From Thermohalobaculum sp965247385 (lineage in GTDB: Bacteria > Pseudomonadota > Alphaproteobacteria > Rhodobacterales > Rhodobacteraceae), in the NCBI GenBank assembly GCA_965247385.1, contig CBDFHG010000006.1, forward strand, positions 310,001 through 374,000: a DNA stretch of 64,000 bases, written 5' to 3'. Numbering within the stretch: position 1 is the first letter of the stretch; each line of letters begins with the position of its first letter. Of this stretch, positions 1 through 7,916 are shown piece after piece. A model generated the notes under the pieces. The model made no database searches, had not been told where the DNA came from, and worked only from the letters and a program-made list of their open reading frames with translations. The position numbers and the translations under genes are program-made.

Positions 1-294
1 CGCCCGTATTTGCCGCCGTATTTGCCGCCGTATTTGCCCCCGCCGTTCGGTCGCATTGGGGGGGTATCGAAAACCGCCTTCATTGGGTGCTGGACGTCGT
101 ATTCAGGGATGACGATTGCAGGGTGCGAAAAGACCACGCTCGCAAAAACTTCACCGTCATCAAACACATGGCGATGAACTTGCTCAACAGGGCAAAACAG
201 AAAAAATCACTCGGGGTCATGCGCAAAAAAACCGGCTGGAACAATCAATTCCTCAAATCCATTTTGACCGCATAACCTTCATGCGATTCCCCTG
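1..294 (+). mobile_element. ISAs1-family element, 3' remnant
   Basis: This is the C-terminal part of an ISAs1-type DDE transposase, running in from the left edge. From about base 54 it reads VRSHWGGIENRLHWVLDVVF and goes on to a stop at 273-275. That matches the end of the family, where the motif around ENRLHWVLDV is the most conserved part. The element end CAGGGGAATCGCATGAAG lies at 277-294 as its complement. The same end recurs at 18288 in the opposite orientation, so two inverted copies of this element bracket about 18 kb. The start of the transposase lies outside the window, so intactness cannot be judged. Confidence 0.8.
6..41 (+). repeat. 12-bp tandem repeat inside ISAs1 transposase
   Basis: Three head-to-tail units of GTATTTGCCGCC (the third ends CCC) encode the repeated tetrapeptide V-F-A-A. 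The other ISAs1 copy (18542-18589) has four units, so the count differs between copies. The unit is a multiple of three, so changes keep the reading frame. Confidence 0.8.
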
Positions 295-295
295 C

Positions 296-783
296 CTACC
301 GACGGGGCACAAGAAAATGCTTGCGCGGTAATTTTCGGCGCCTAACGCGCACGCCGTGCCTCAATGACTCTGCGGTGAAGATGATGTCGCGAAGTTTTCT
401 TGCATCCGCTTTTCGCTCGGGACTCAAAAAATCGCCCCCCGTCGCAGCGGTCATGAAGTCCCGAACTTCATCGAGAGAACAGTCCCTCTCGGCCGGGCAT
501 TCGCGAAAAAGCAAGTCCACCCGGTAACTTAGAGCCATTTGTCCCCCAACAATCCTTTCGGCTATAATTCGGTCATCTCGCTCAAGCTCTGACGCATCAT
601 GAGTCCAGTATTTTACCGAAAGATCTAGGACCTTATCTGTTGAAGATAGTATATAGTCTAAATCATCGTCCCGATCATCTTCTATTGATTGAGCCAATCG
701 CACTAGAGATTTTACATACTCAGCCGCAAATGAGCACCAAAAGCTCCGACCGCCGCGCTAACAATCATAAACAAATAATTCAC
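296..783 (-). pseudogene. membrane-anchored hypothetical protein, apparent frameshift
   Basis: The product family is not recognised. A GTG start at 783 follows a good ribosome site (AGGGA nine bases upstream) and opens a short hydrophobic segment, VNYLFMIVSAAVGAFGAHLR. That frame stops after about 24 codons. The neighbouring frame then gives about 135 soluble residues rich in D, E and R, down to a stop at 296-298, one base from the ISAs1 end. The join lies in an A-rich run near 704-712. The natural reading is one membrane-anchored protein broken by an indel. Alternatively the soluble part could start at the GTG at 703, but no ribosome site supports it. Base composition is AT-richer than the core genes. 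Confidence 0.45.
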
Positions 784-802
784 AATAAGAAATCCCTCTC
801 TA

Positions 803-1129
803 TCAATTGGTGCGAGCAGATTGTTTTTCTATATAGTCCCAAATTTGATCTCGATATGGTTTATTGCTTGAGTTTTGAAATTCTATCACCAATTTACACT
901 TTATTTTTTTGATGTCAATCCCGCAGCGAAGTAATCCGCCAAATGCTTCTTCTAAAAAAGAAGATGGGAATCCTTTGGTCCCGTCAATATTGATATTGAT
1001 CTCATCATCACGGACGAAGGCAGGAATAAGGTAATTCTCTCTGAATTCTTCCCCACTATGTGGTCCATGCTTACGATATCGACCCCCCGGGAATTCCGAG
1101 AAGTCTTTAGAAATAGAAATCTTAGTCAT
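803..1129 (-). CDS. STAS-like domain protein (DUF4325 family)
   Basis: This 108-residue protein starts at an ATG with a GGAGG ribosome site. The central stretch GFPSSFLEEAFGGL is the family hallmark of DUF4325, a STAS-like fold usually encoded directly after a histidine-kinase-like ATPase. That is the case here: the start overlaps the last codons of the upstream ATPase remnant by 8 bp, so the two were translationally coupled. By analogy with anti-sigma/STAS pairs it would be a signalling switch partner, but no function has been shown that I can name. The gene looks intact although its partner is broken. It is AT-richer than the flanking core genes, consistent with transfer. Confidence 0.7.
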   Translation of the reverse strand: MTKISISKDFSEFPGGRYRKHGPHSGEEFRENYLIPAFVRDDEININIDGTKGFPSSFLEEAFGGLLRCGIDIKKIKCKLVIEFQNSSNKPYRDQIWDYIEKQSARTN

Positions 1130-1560
1130 TCTCTTCTTCCTCCGGAATTCCGAATGCTCTGCATGGCAGCGACCATTCGATAAGGGTTCCACCAATATGA
1201 TATCGATGATTATGGGATTGAAAGCCACCTCCAAGCCGATATTGTACCTCACCTTGGCCGCTGAAGATGCGCATATGCCCTCCGCCGGCCTTGTCAATGA
1301 CATTCGCCATCTGAGCGATCCCCAAATCCACGGTGTCCAAGTTGCGTACCCGTCTTTTGGAACTCAAAGGCCGCTTTGATCTTGCTTGCATCGTTATGCA
1401 ACAATATCCCCGCTGACGATAGCACCTCTTTCCACCACGCGTTCTTTGGCAGTGTTGATGGGATTCCCACACCCTGGATTGACGTCCAACGTTCGAGAAT
1501 GCGCTTGGGATGTTTTTTGACCGTCTCCAGCGCCTTGCGGACGGCTTCGAACAGCGGAGC
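1122..1560 (-). pseudogene. remnant of ATP-binding partner of the STAS-like protein
   Basis: The last 75 or so codons (from RNLDTVDLGIAQMANVID to the stop at 1122-1124) resemble the C-terminal end of a histidine-kinase-like ATPase domain: a GIAQMANVIDKAGG helix followed by strand pairs ending in GGTLIEWSLP. Upstream of about 1350 the coding frame changes, and the preceding piece (about 1350-1560) has an unrecognised sequence. No ATP-binding N and G boxes are present, so the domain is truncated as well as frameshifted. The overlap with DUF4325 supports an ancestral two-gene operon. Confidence 0.5.
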
Positions 1561-1574
1561 GTCTCCGGTCTGTT

Positions 1575-1690
1575 CGTGTCGAGACGCTGTTCGACCAGCC
1601 GCCATGGTGGCGTAACCCCGAGGCCAAGAGCCAATACATCCTGAGCATCCATTGCCTGTCCCCCTCCGTTGTTTTCTATGATGACAGAGG
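1575..1690 (-). mobile_element. ISL3-family element, 5' end fragment
   Basis: About 25 codons starting at an ATG at 1652 read MDAQDVLALGLGVTPPWRLV, which fits the N terminus of ISL3-type transposases (a short LGLGV-PPWRLV start). The frame is then lost where it meets the ATPase debris. The bases upstream of the ATG (to about 1690) are probably the IS end, but I could not find the opposite end. Confidence 0.5.
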
Positions 1691-1722
1691 GTAGCTGATT
1701 ACGCCCTAAGTGACACCCTGAA

Positions 1723-2050
1723 TTACACTTCCAACGTCGAAGAGCCCATTTTTTCCTTTAGGATAATCGTCACGACACCAGCCTCCCTTGTTCCCGGGCA
1801 TATGCTTTACGACGACAACCTTCCAATCTTCCCCTTTTTGTTTTTCCGGCGTCCCTTCGACAAACCTGGTACGGAGAATTTTGAACACGTCGGCAGCGAT
1901 GATAGATCGTTCGTCAATGTGGTCAAAAGCGTGTCTGCCTATGATCACATTGCCGGAATCCACCGACCACTCACGAACGATCAACTCTGCCTCGTCTGAA
2001 CGAAGCTGCTTCCTCCCTTTGGGACGCTTGAATGGGATCGGGTCAGCCAT
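1723..2050 (-). pseudogene. DUF4258-type small protein, frameshifted
   Basis: From an ATG at 2050 the product has a basic start and the segment IGRHAFDHIDERSI, followed by a strand-rich middle, VVVVKHMPGN. This fits DUF4258 proteins, small RelE/MqsR-like folds. After about base 1780 the expected end (EAGVVTIILKEKMG, stop at 1723-1725) lies in a different frame, so one indel has broken the gene. Related proteins often sit next to HTH regulators, but none is seen here. Confidence 0.5.
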
Positions 2051-2089
2051 CTTATGTGTCAGTATGATACTTTTATGATGGGCGAAGCA

Positions 2090-2470
2090 ACCCGCGCTCA
2101 ACAGACAATTTCGCTGATCGTTGCGATTGTGGCGGTCGGCCTGGTTTGGTCGCGCTCCCGCACGCCAATGGATATGAAGATCGCGGTTCTCTGCCTCGCA
2201 ACGCTGATCTCGACACCTTATGCCTACGAATACGAACTGGTGCTGGCCGTCTTGGGCGCTCTCTTCCTTGCCCGCGCCGGCCTCGGGCAGACTCCTGCCG
2301 GGCGTGCCTGGCTGACGGCACTGTGGCTGCTGCCGGTACCGGGGTGGATCGCCAGCGGCTTCGATTTAGCCGATTACGCGGCACCGGTGCTGACCCTCTC
2401 GGTCGCCGCGTGCACTGGTCTGTCGATCGCGAATGCACGCCGCCGCGGCGTCCTGATTGGCCTTCCCGCT
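2090..2470 (+). pseudogene. GT87-type (DUF2029) glycosyltransferase, C-terminal fragment
   Basis: About 120 hydrophobic residues with several membrane segments include the motif TLISTPYAYEYELVL. This matches the last transmembrane helices of GT87 / DUF2029 polyprenyl-phosphate-dependent mannosyltransferases. Everything N-terminal, including the catalytic loop, is missing. The break at about 2090 coincides with the start of the accessory debris, so the gene was probably truncated by that insertion. No stop codon closes the frame before the next gene, so the end is unclear. Confidence 0.6.
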
Positions 2471-2553
2471 GACCGGCACCAGGTACACCGGGCGCGGCCG
2501 GGTGTGGCGGACTGGAAGTCGAGGGGAAGACCGCCTGCCAAAAAAACCGCATC

Positions 2554-2576
2554 GGCTCGGCTCGGGGCCCTTTTTT
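2554..2576 (+). terminator. intrinsic terminator candidate
   Basis: A short stem GGCTC / GGGCC (one G-T pair) with loop GGCTCG is followed by C and six Ts. It lies between the GT87 fragment and the aldolase gene. Confidence 0.5.
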
Positions 2577-2650
2577 GTTTCGCCTGGTTTGGTCTATCTT
2601 CTGTCGGAACCGGACAACCCGGACCGGTTTGCAATGGAGAGATTCCGCTC

Positions 2651-3571
2651 ATGACTGAATTCCCGCCGCTTCGCGGAGTGATCGCCCCGATCCTGACGCC
2701 CTTCAACGACGACCTCACCATCGCCGAGGATCTCTACATCGCCCATGCCCGGCGTTGCCTTGCCGATGGCTGCGTCGGGCTGGCCCCGTTCGGCACCACC
2801 AGCGAGGCGCTGTCGGTCGGTATCGCCGAGCGTATGGACATGTTGGAGAAGCTCGCCGCTTCCGGCGTGGCACCCGCACAAATGATCCCCGGCACCGGGT
2901 TGACCAACCTGCCCGACACGATCCGGCTGACCCGCCACGCGGTCGAACTCGGCTGTGCCGGGGCGATGACCCTGCCGCCGTTCTATTTCAAGAACGTGCC
3001 GGACGACGGGCTCTACGACTATTTCCGCCGCCTGATCGACAGTGTCGCCGACGCCCGGTTGCAAATCTACCTCTACCATATCCCCCAGGTTGCCGGGGTT
3101 GGTATTCCGGTGCCGCTGGTGCGCCGCCTGCACCGGGATTTTCCGGGCACTATCGTCGGCATCAAGGACAGCACCGGCGACTGGGCCAATACCTCGGCGC
3201 TGCTGGGTATCGAGGGATTGCGGGTTTATCCCGGCTCGGAACTGCCGCTGATGGAGGCGCTGGAACTGGGCGCCACCGGTTCGATCTCGGCAACCGCCAA
3301 TATCAATGCGGTTGGCATCGCCGAGGTGATCCGGCTGTATGATAGCGGCGACAAGGCTGCCGCCGCCGAACACCACGAGATGGTGAAGAAGTTCCGCCTG
3401 ACCGTGCAGGGCTATGCCCCGATCCCGGTCATGAAACGGATGATGGCGATGGCCTCCGGCGACGGGCGCTGGGCCAATACCCGGCCGCCGCTGCTCCCCG
3501 CCAGCGTCGAGGAAGGCCAGGCACTGGCCAGCGTGCTGGCGAACGAGTTCAGCTTTCGGCTGGCCGCGTGA
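2651..3571 (+). CDS. DapA-superfamily aldolase/lyase
   Basis: This 306-residue TIM-barrel protein belongs to the dihydrodipicolinate synthase / N-acetylneuraminate lyase family. Visible marks are the pyruvate-carboxylate loop GTTSEALS, the tyrosine in IYLYHIP and the Schiff-base lysine in VGIKDSTGD. Such enzymes bind pyruvate or a related keto acid on the lysine and add or remove an aldehyde. The real DapA substrate arginine context is not obvious, so the reaction is unassigned. The start at 2651 has GGAGAG upstream; reading the frame further upstream would fuse it to the GT87 debris and is wrong. Its stop overlaps pyrC by 4 bp, so it is probably co-transcribed with pyrC and pyrE. Confidence 0.85.
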   Translation: MTEFPPLRGVIAPILTPFNDDLTIAEDLYIAHARRCLADGCVGLAPFGTTSEALSVGIAERMDMLEKLAASGVAPAQMIPGTGLTNLPDTIRLTRHAVELGCAGAMTLPPFYFKNVPDDGLYDYFRRLIDSVADARLQIYLYHIPQVAGVGIPVPLVRRLHRDFPGTIVGIKDSTGDWANTSALLGIEGLRVYPGSELPLMEALELGATGSISATANINAVGIAEVIRLYDSGDKAAAAEHHEMVKKFRLTVQGYAPIPVMKRMMAMASGDGRWANTRPPLLPASVEEGQALASVLANEFSFRLAA

Positions 3572-4611
3572 CCAGCAACCTCACCATCCGCCGCCCCGAC
3601 GACTGGCACCTGCACTTGCGCGACGGGGCGATGCTGGAGGCGGTGATCGGCTGCACAGCCGGTCATTTCGCCCGCGCCATCATCATGCCGAACCTGGTGC
3701 CCCCGGTGGTTACTGGTGCTGATGCGGCGGCCTATCGCGCCCGCATCCTGGCGGCGCTTCCTGAAGCTGCGGCGTTCGAGCCGCTGATGACCCTCTATCT
3801 GACCGAGACGACCGACCCGGAGGATGTGGCTGCCGCGGCCGCCTCCGGGCTGGTCAGGGCGGTCAAGCTGTATCCGGCGGGGGCGACCACCAACTCCGCT
3901 TCCGGCGTGCAGGATTTCGACCGGGTGGCGGGGATTTTGGAACGCATGGCCGAGATTGGTCTGCCGCTTTGCGTCCACGGCGAGGTCACGGATGACGAGG
4001 TCGATATCTTCGACCGCGAGGCGGTCTTCATCGACCGGGTGCTCGACCCTCTTCGCCGCCGCACCCCCGCCCTGAAGGTGGTGTTGGAGCATGTCACCAC
4101 CAGCAACGGGGTCGATTATGTCCGCAGCGCCGAAACCGGCCTGGCCGCGACCCTGACCACCCATCACCTGATCATCAACCGCAACCACATCCTGGCGGGT
4201 GGCATTCGGCCCCACTATTACTGCCTGCCGGTCGCCAAGCGCGAGCGCCACCGGCTGGCGCTGCGCCAAGCCGCCACCTCGGGCGATGCGCGGTTCTTCA
4301 GCGGCACCGATTCGGCGCCTCATACGGACCCGCTGAAGCTGGCCGAATGTGGCTGCGCCGGCTGCTTTACCGCGCTGAATTCGCTGAGCTGCCTTGCCCA
4401 TGTGTTCGAGGAGGAGGGTGCATTGGAGCGGCTGGAGGCCTTCGTCTCGCTGAATGGCCCGGCTTTCTACGGCCTGCCACCAAACCGGAGCATCATCACG
4501 CTGGCCAAGGGTCCGGACCCCGTGGCATATCCGGCAAAGATCGAAACCGGCGCCGGGCCGGTGACGGTGTTCGACCCGGGCTTTGCGCTCTACTGGCGGG
4601 TGGAGGACTGA
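3568..4611 (+). CDS. pyrC: dihydroorotase
   Basis: PyrC cyclises carbamoyl-aspartate to dihydroorotate in de novo pyrimidine synthesis. The 347-residue length and motifs are those of the short, E. coli-like class. There is an HxH zinc pair in DDWHLHLRDG, a probable carboxylated lysine in VKLYPAGATT, the metal histidines in CVHGE and LEHVTT, and the catalytic aspartate region GTDSAPH. It starts at GTG in a GTGA overlap with the aldolase stop. pyrE follows after 2 bases, so the two pyrimidine genes form one transcription unit. Confidence 0.95.
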   Translation: MTSNLTIRRPDDWHLHLRDGAMLEAVIGCTAGHFARAIIMPNLVPPVVTGADAAAYRARILAALPEAAAFEPLMTLYLTETTDPEDVAAAAASGLVRAVKLYPAGATTNSASGVQDFDRVAGILERMAEIGLPLCVHGEVTDDEVDIFDREAVFIDRVLDPLRRRTPALKVVLEHVTTSNGVDYVRSAETGLAATLTTHHLIINRNHILAGGIRPHYYCLPVAKRERHRLALRQAATSGDARFFSGTDSAPHTDPLKLAECGCAGCFTALNSLSCLAHVFEEEGALERLEAFVSLNGPAFYGLPPNRSIITLAKGPDPVAYPAKIETGAGPVTVFDPGFALYWRVED

Positions 4612-4613
4612 AT

Positions 4614-5309
4614 ATGATCCAGACAAGCTTCCCCGATCGCGCCCTGATGGGCCAGCAAATCTCCCGTATGCTGCTGGAAATCAAGGCGGTGCATTTCCGC
4701 CCCGATCCACCCTACATGCTGACCTCCGGCCTTGCCAGCCCGGTCTATATCGACTGCCGCAAGCTGATCTCCTACCCGCGTATCCGCTCGGCCTGCATGG
4801 ATTTTGCCTGCTCGGTGCTGATGCGCGACGTCGGTTACGAGGCGTTCGACGCCATCGCCGGTGGCGAGACCGCCGGCATCCCCTTCGCGGCCTGGATCGC
4901 CGATCGCCTGGCGCTGCCGATGCAGTATGTCCGCAAGAAGCCCAAGGGCTTTGGCCGCGATGCCCGGATCGAGGGCCAGATTGACGAGGGCCAAAGGGTG
5001 CTGCTGGTCGAGGACCTCACCACCGACGGCGGCTCGAAGGTCAGTTTCGTCAACGCGATCCGCGAAGCGGGCGCTGTCTGCGACCACACCATCGTCGTCT
5101 TCTACTACGATATCTTCCCCGAGGTGCCCGCGAAGCTGGCCGAACAGGGCATCAAGCTGCACTACCTTGCCACCTGGCGCGACGTGCTGGCGGAGGCGCG
5201 CAGCGGCGGCTATTTCGAAGCTGAAACCATGGACGAAGTGGAAAAGTTCCTCGACCACCCGCTGGAATGGTCGGCGGCGCATGGGGGAGCGAGCGAGATT
5301 TCGATCTAA
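4614..5309 (+). CDS. pyrE: orotate phosphoribosyltransferase
   Basis: PyrE transfers the phosphoribosyl group of PRPP to orotate, giving OMP. The 231-residue protein carries the PRPP-binding loop VLLVEDLTTDGGSK and the early strand VYIDCRKLISYP typical of the alphaproteobacterial form. It begins 2 bases after the pyrC stop. A perfect palindrome just after its stop (5314-5333) may end the operon. Confidence 0.95.
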   Translation: MIQTSFPDRALMGQQISRMLLEIKAVHFRPDPPYMLTSGLASPVYIDCRKLISYPRIRSACMDFACSVLMRDVGYEAFDAIAGGETAGIPFAAWIADRLALPMQYVRKKPKGFGRDARIEGQIDEGQRVLLVEDLTTDGGSKVSFVNAIREAGAVCDHTIVVFYYDIFPEVPAKLAEQGIKLHYLATWRDVLAEARSGGYFEAETMDEVEKFLDHPLEWSAAHGGASEISI

Positions 5310-5313
5310 ACAG

Positions 5314-5333
5314 GGCGGACAAGCTTGTCCGCC
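5314..5333 (+). terminator. perfect 20-bp palindrome after pyrE
   Basis: GGCGGACAAGCTTGTCCGCC is a perfect inverted repeat 5 bases after the pyrE stop. Only a weak T run follows, so it may be a terminator or an mRNA-end hairpin. A second hairpin, CCTTTC-GAAA-GAAAGG, lies at 5412-5427. I see no gene in 5310-5490. Confidence 0.55.
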
Positions 5334-5490
5334 TTGTGCCTCGCGGCGAGTGCACAGATTTGTGCATGGGGTTAAGGTTTTGAAGTATAACATAAACTGA
5401 AATATTTAACCCTTTCGAAAGAAAGGAATTCGCGACTCAGCGCCGTAGGGTGCGCATCCTGCTCACCGTCCTCGGCGCGAAAGACAGGTG

Positions 5491-6660
5491 CTACCCCCGT
5501 TCCCGCATCGGCCAGACCAGAAGCCCGCCCGCGACCAGCACGGCGGCGGCGATCAGGCTCGGCGCCGCGAAGCTGCCAGTGAAATCGCGCATCCAGCCCG
5601 CCATCCCGGGACCGATCATCTGACCCAGCCCGAAGCTCGCGGTCATCAGCGCCATCATCGCCCGGCCATCGCCGCCGGCGCGCCGGGCGGCTTCCTGCAG
5701 CCCAATCGCCGTTAGTCCCATGAAGGTGCTGCCAAGGGCGGCTGCGGCCAGGACCAGCGCGGCGGTGCCGGTCGAGAGCGCACTCAGGCCCACCCCAGCG
5801 GCCTCGATCAACATCGCCGCCTGATAGGCCCGGATCGCTCCGATCCGTGCGCTAATTCGGCTCCACACCACCACCGAAGGCGCGGCGGTGAGGCCTACGA
5901 TCAGCCAGACCATGGTCTCGGCGCCGCGCCCACTCGGCCCCCCGCTGGGCCCTTCGCGCAGCATCGCGACGATGAAGGTTGCGGTGATCACATAGCCGAA
6001 ACCGAGGCAACCATAGGCGAGCGCCAGCCGCCACAGCCCTTCCGGGCGGGCGCGCTTTTCCTGCGCCGGGCTGGCCGCAGAGGGCGCGCTGTGTGGAATC
6101 AGCGCCAGCACAGCGATCAGCGCCAATGCGCTCAGGAGCCCTCCCGTCAGCCAGACTTGTTGCCACGCGCTGTCGGTCGCGATGAACGGTGCGGAAACGA
6201 GTGCCGAGATTGCTATTCCAGCCCCGACTCCCGTGAAGTGCAACGTGGATAGGATGCTGCCCGCGGCCCTCAACCGTGAAACCACCAGTGCTGCGGTGAA
6301 AACGAGAACGAACGCGCTGGCCCAGCCACCGGCAAAGCGCAGCAGCACCCAGGGCCAGAACCCGTCTGCTATCGCCATCGCCCCGGTGGTGGCGGCACTC
6401 GTCACCAGCGCCGCAACCAGCCAGTTCCAGCTGCGCGACGACATGCCGGGCAGGCTCGCCGACAGCGCGCCCGCCAAATAGCCGGAGAAATTGGCGCTGG
6501 CGATCAGTCCGGCCTGCGACGGGCCGATACCCGCGCCCTCGACCATCATCGGCAAAACCGGCGTATAGAGGAACCGGCCAAGTCCTATCCCGCTCGCAAG
6601 CGCAATCAGGCTGCCGACTGCCAGTCTCGATTGCGATTGGCGGGTCATGCGGCCGAGCAT
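5491..6660 (-). CDS. MFS transporter, YbfB/YjiJ type
   Basis: A 389-residue, very hydrophobic protein with about twelve membrane spans. The N terminus has GIGLGRFLYTPVLPMM and the C-terminal half FGLGQMIGPGMAGWM, both typical of the YbfB/YjiJ branch of the major facilitator superfamily. The substrate is unknown. ATGs at 6660 and 6648 are both possible and neither has a clear ribosome site. The gene stands alone, convergent with pyrE and divergent from hsp20. Confidence 0.85.
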   Translation of the reverse strand: MLGRMTRQSQSRLAVGSLIALASGIGLGRFLYTPVLPMMVEGAGIGPSQAGLIASANFSGYLAGALSASLPGMSSRSWNWLVAALVTSAATTGAMAIADGFWPWVLLRFAGGWASAFVLVFTAALVVSRLRAAGSILSTLHFTGVGAGIAISALVSAPFIATDSAWQQVWLTGGLLSALALIAVLALIPHSAPSAASPAQEKRARPEGLWRLALAYGCLGFGYVITATFIVAMLREGPSGGPSGRGAETMVWLIVGLTAAPSVVVWSRISARIGAIRAYQAAMLIEAAGVGLSALSTGTAALVLAAAALGSTFMGLTAIGLQEAARRAGGDGRAMMALMTASFGLGQMIGPGMAGWMRDFTGSFAAPSLIAAAVLVAGGLLVWPMRERG

Positions 6661-6780
6661 ATCGGTGCTTGGCAGGCAGCGCTATTGCCCAACCGCCCTG
6701 CCGCCCCCATATTCTCCCCGTGACGGGTGCTGCCAGGCGGGCCCGCCAACAACGTCGCTTTGCTGTAAGGACAGTCGCAC

Positions 6781-7206
6781 ATGTCACGAATCTCGCTCAC
6801 TTCGCAGCCTTTCCTGCTCGGCTTCGAGCAGCTCGACCGGTTGGTCGAGCGTACCCTGAAGGCCGGGTCGGACGGCTATCCGCCGTTCAATATCGAACAG
6901 CATGGCGAGGATGCCTATCGCATCACCCTCGCCGTCGCAGGGTTCAGTGAGGTCGATCTTTCGATCACTGTCGAGGAGCAGCAACTCCTCATCCGCGGCC
7001 GCCACGCCGGGGAAGAAGGCGAATGCGCCTTCCTCCATCGCGGCATCGCTGCCCGGCCGTTCCAGCGCAGCTTTGTGCTGGCCGAGCATGTCGAGGTTGT
7101 GGGAGCCGGTTTGGATCATGGCCTGCTGCATATCGACCTGACCCGCCACAGGCCGGAAACGACGGTGCGCAGAATCGAGATTAAATTGCCGGAGGCAGAA
7201 AAATGA
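6781..7206 (+). CDS. small heat-shock protein, Hsp20/IbpA type
   Basis: A 141-residue alpha-crystallin-domain chaperone that binds unfolding proteins without ATP. The domain runs from about residue 35 (PPFNIEQHGEDAYRITLAVA) to about 130, with the class A marks VEEQQLLIRGRH and GLLHIDLTR. The C-terminal IXI-like anchor is IEIKLPE. Its stop overlaps the DUF1150 start in ATGA. The hsp20-DUF1150 pair is a common alphaproteobacterial arrangement. Confidence 0.92.
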   Translation: MSRISLTSQPFLLGFEQLDRLVERTLKAGSDGYPPFNIEQHGEDAYRITLAVAGFSEVDLSITVEEQQLLIRGRHAGEEGECAFLHRGIAARPFQRSFVLAEHVEVVGAGLDHGLLHIDLTRHRPETTVRRIEIKLPEAEK

Positions 7207-7418
7207 CAGACAACCCGTTTCTCGAACCAAGTGGCCAACCCATCGTCTATGTCCGCGAGGTCGCTCCGGAGGATCTACCCAACGCACTGCGCGGTACCGA
7301 GGCCAAACTCTATGCCCTGCACGACGTCGAGGGAAACCAGCTGGCGCTGACGCCCGACCGGCGCATCGCGTTCGCGCTGGCCAAGCGCAATGACATGCGG
7401 CCCCTCAGCGTCCACTGA
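7203..7418 (+). CDS. DUF1150 family protein
   Basis: A 71-residue protein with the family pattern VYVREV near the start and ALRGTEAKLYALHDVEGNQLAL in the middle, broken here only by its length. Its role is unknown. It overlaps the hsp20 gene by 4 bp and is almost certainly translated with it, suggesting a part in the heat-shock response. Confidence 0.88.
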   Translation: MTDNPFLEPSGQPIVYVREVAPEDLPNALRGTEAKLYALHDVEGNQLALTPDRRIAFALAKRNDMRPLSVH

Positions 7419-7463
7419 ACCGGGGCTGGCCTCTCGATCCCTCCCGGCGTGTTCCCCGGGCAC

Positions 7464-7916
7464 TCAGCGGGAGTATGAACGGGCGCGTTTGATATTTCCG
7501 ATGACGACACTGGTCTGAATGCTGACGATGCCAGGGATTTTCGCGACGACATTGCGCAGGTACAGGTTGTAATCCTGCATACTGGCAGTGTGCATCACCA
7601 TCAGGTAATCGAATTCACCGGTGACAAGGTCGCAGTTGACGATCTCCGGCAGGTTCTGCACCGTGCGCTCGAAACCGTCGATGGTTTCCCGGTCGCGCTG
7701 CGCCAGCTTGATCATCACGTAGAGCGACAAGTCCAGGCCACAGGCGGCGGGATCGACAATCGCCGAATAGCCCGAAATCACCCCGGTCTCCTCAAGTCGC
7801 CGGATGCGCCGCCGGGTGGGCGTGGGCGTCAGACCGATCGTCTCGGCCACAGTTTCGACGCTGGCGCGACCGTCGTACTGCAGCGCGACGAGGATCTCTT
7901 TGTCCAGTTCGTCCAT
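7464..7916 (-). CDS. Lrp/AsnC-family regulator, cut from its own start region by IS1380
   Basis: The 150-residue protein has an N-terminal winged HTH (LDKEILVALQYDGRASVETV, then TPTPTRRRIRRLEE) and a C-terminal RAM domain with GEFDYLMVMHTASMQDYNLY. Such proteins sense amino acids and regulate their metabolism or transport. The IS1380 element begins at 7917, directly before the ATG. Reading across to the other flank (9764 onward, complementary strand) rebuilds an original start ATG-TCA-ATG-GAC with GGAGG nine bases upstream. The insertion therefore removed the first two codons, ribosome site and promoter. The ATG at the junction could still initiate, but only from an IS-borne transcript. Confidence 0.88.
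   Translation of the reverse strand: MDELDKEILVALQYDGRASVETVAETIGLTPTPTRRRIRRLEETGVISGYSAIVDPAACGLDLSLYVMIKLAQRDRETIDGFERTVQNLPEIVNCDLVTGEFDYLMVMHTASMQDYNLYLRNVVAKIPGIVSIQTSVVIGNIKRARSYSR

Noticed and set aside
2054..3571. A single 505-codon frame from the accessory edge through the aldolase gene
   Set aside because: The first part is the tail of a GT87 protein and the last part a complete DapA-type aldolase with its own ribosome site and a terminator-like hairpin between. The fusion is accidental.
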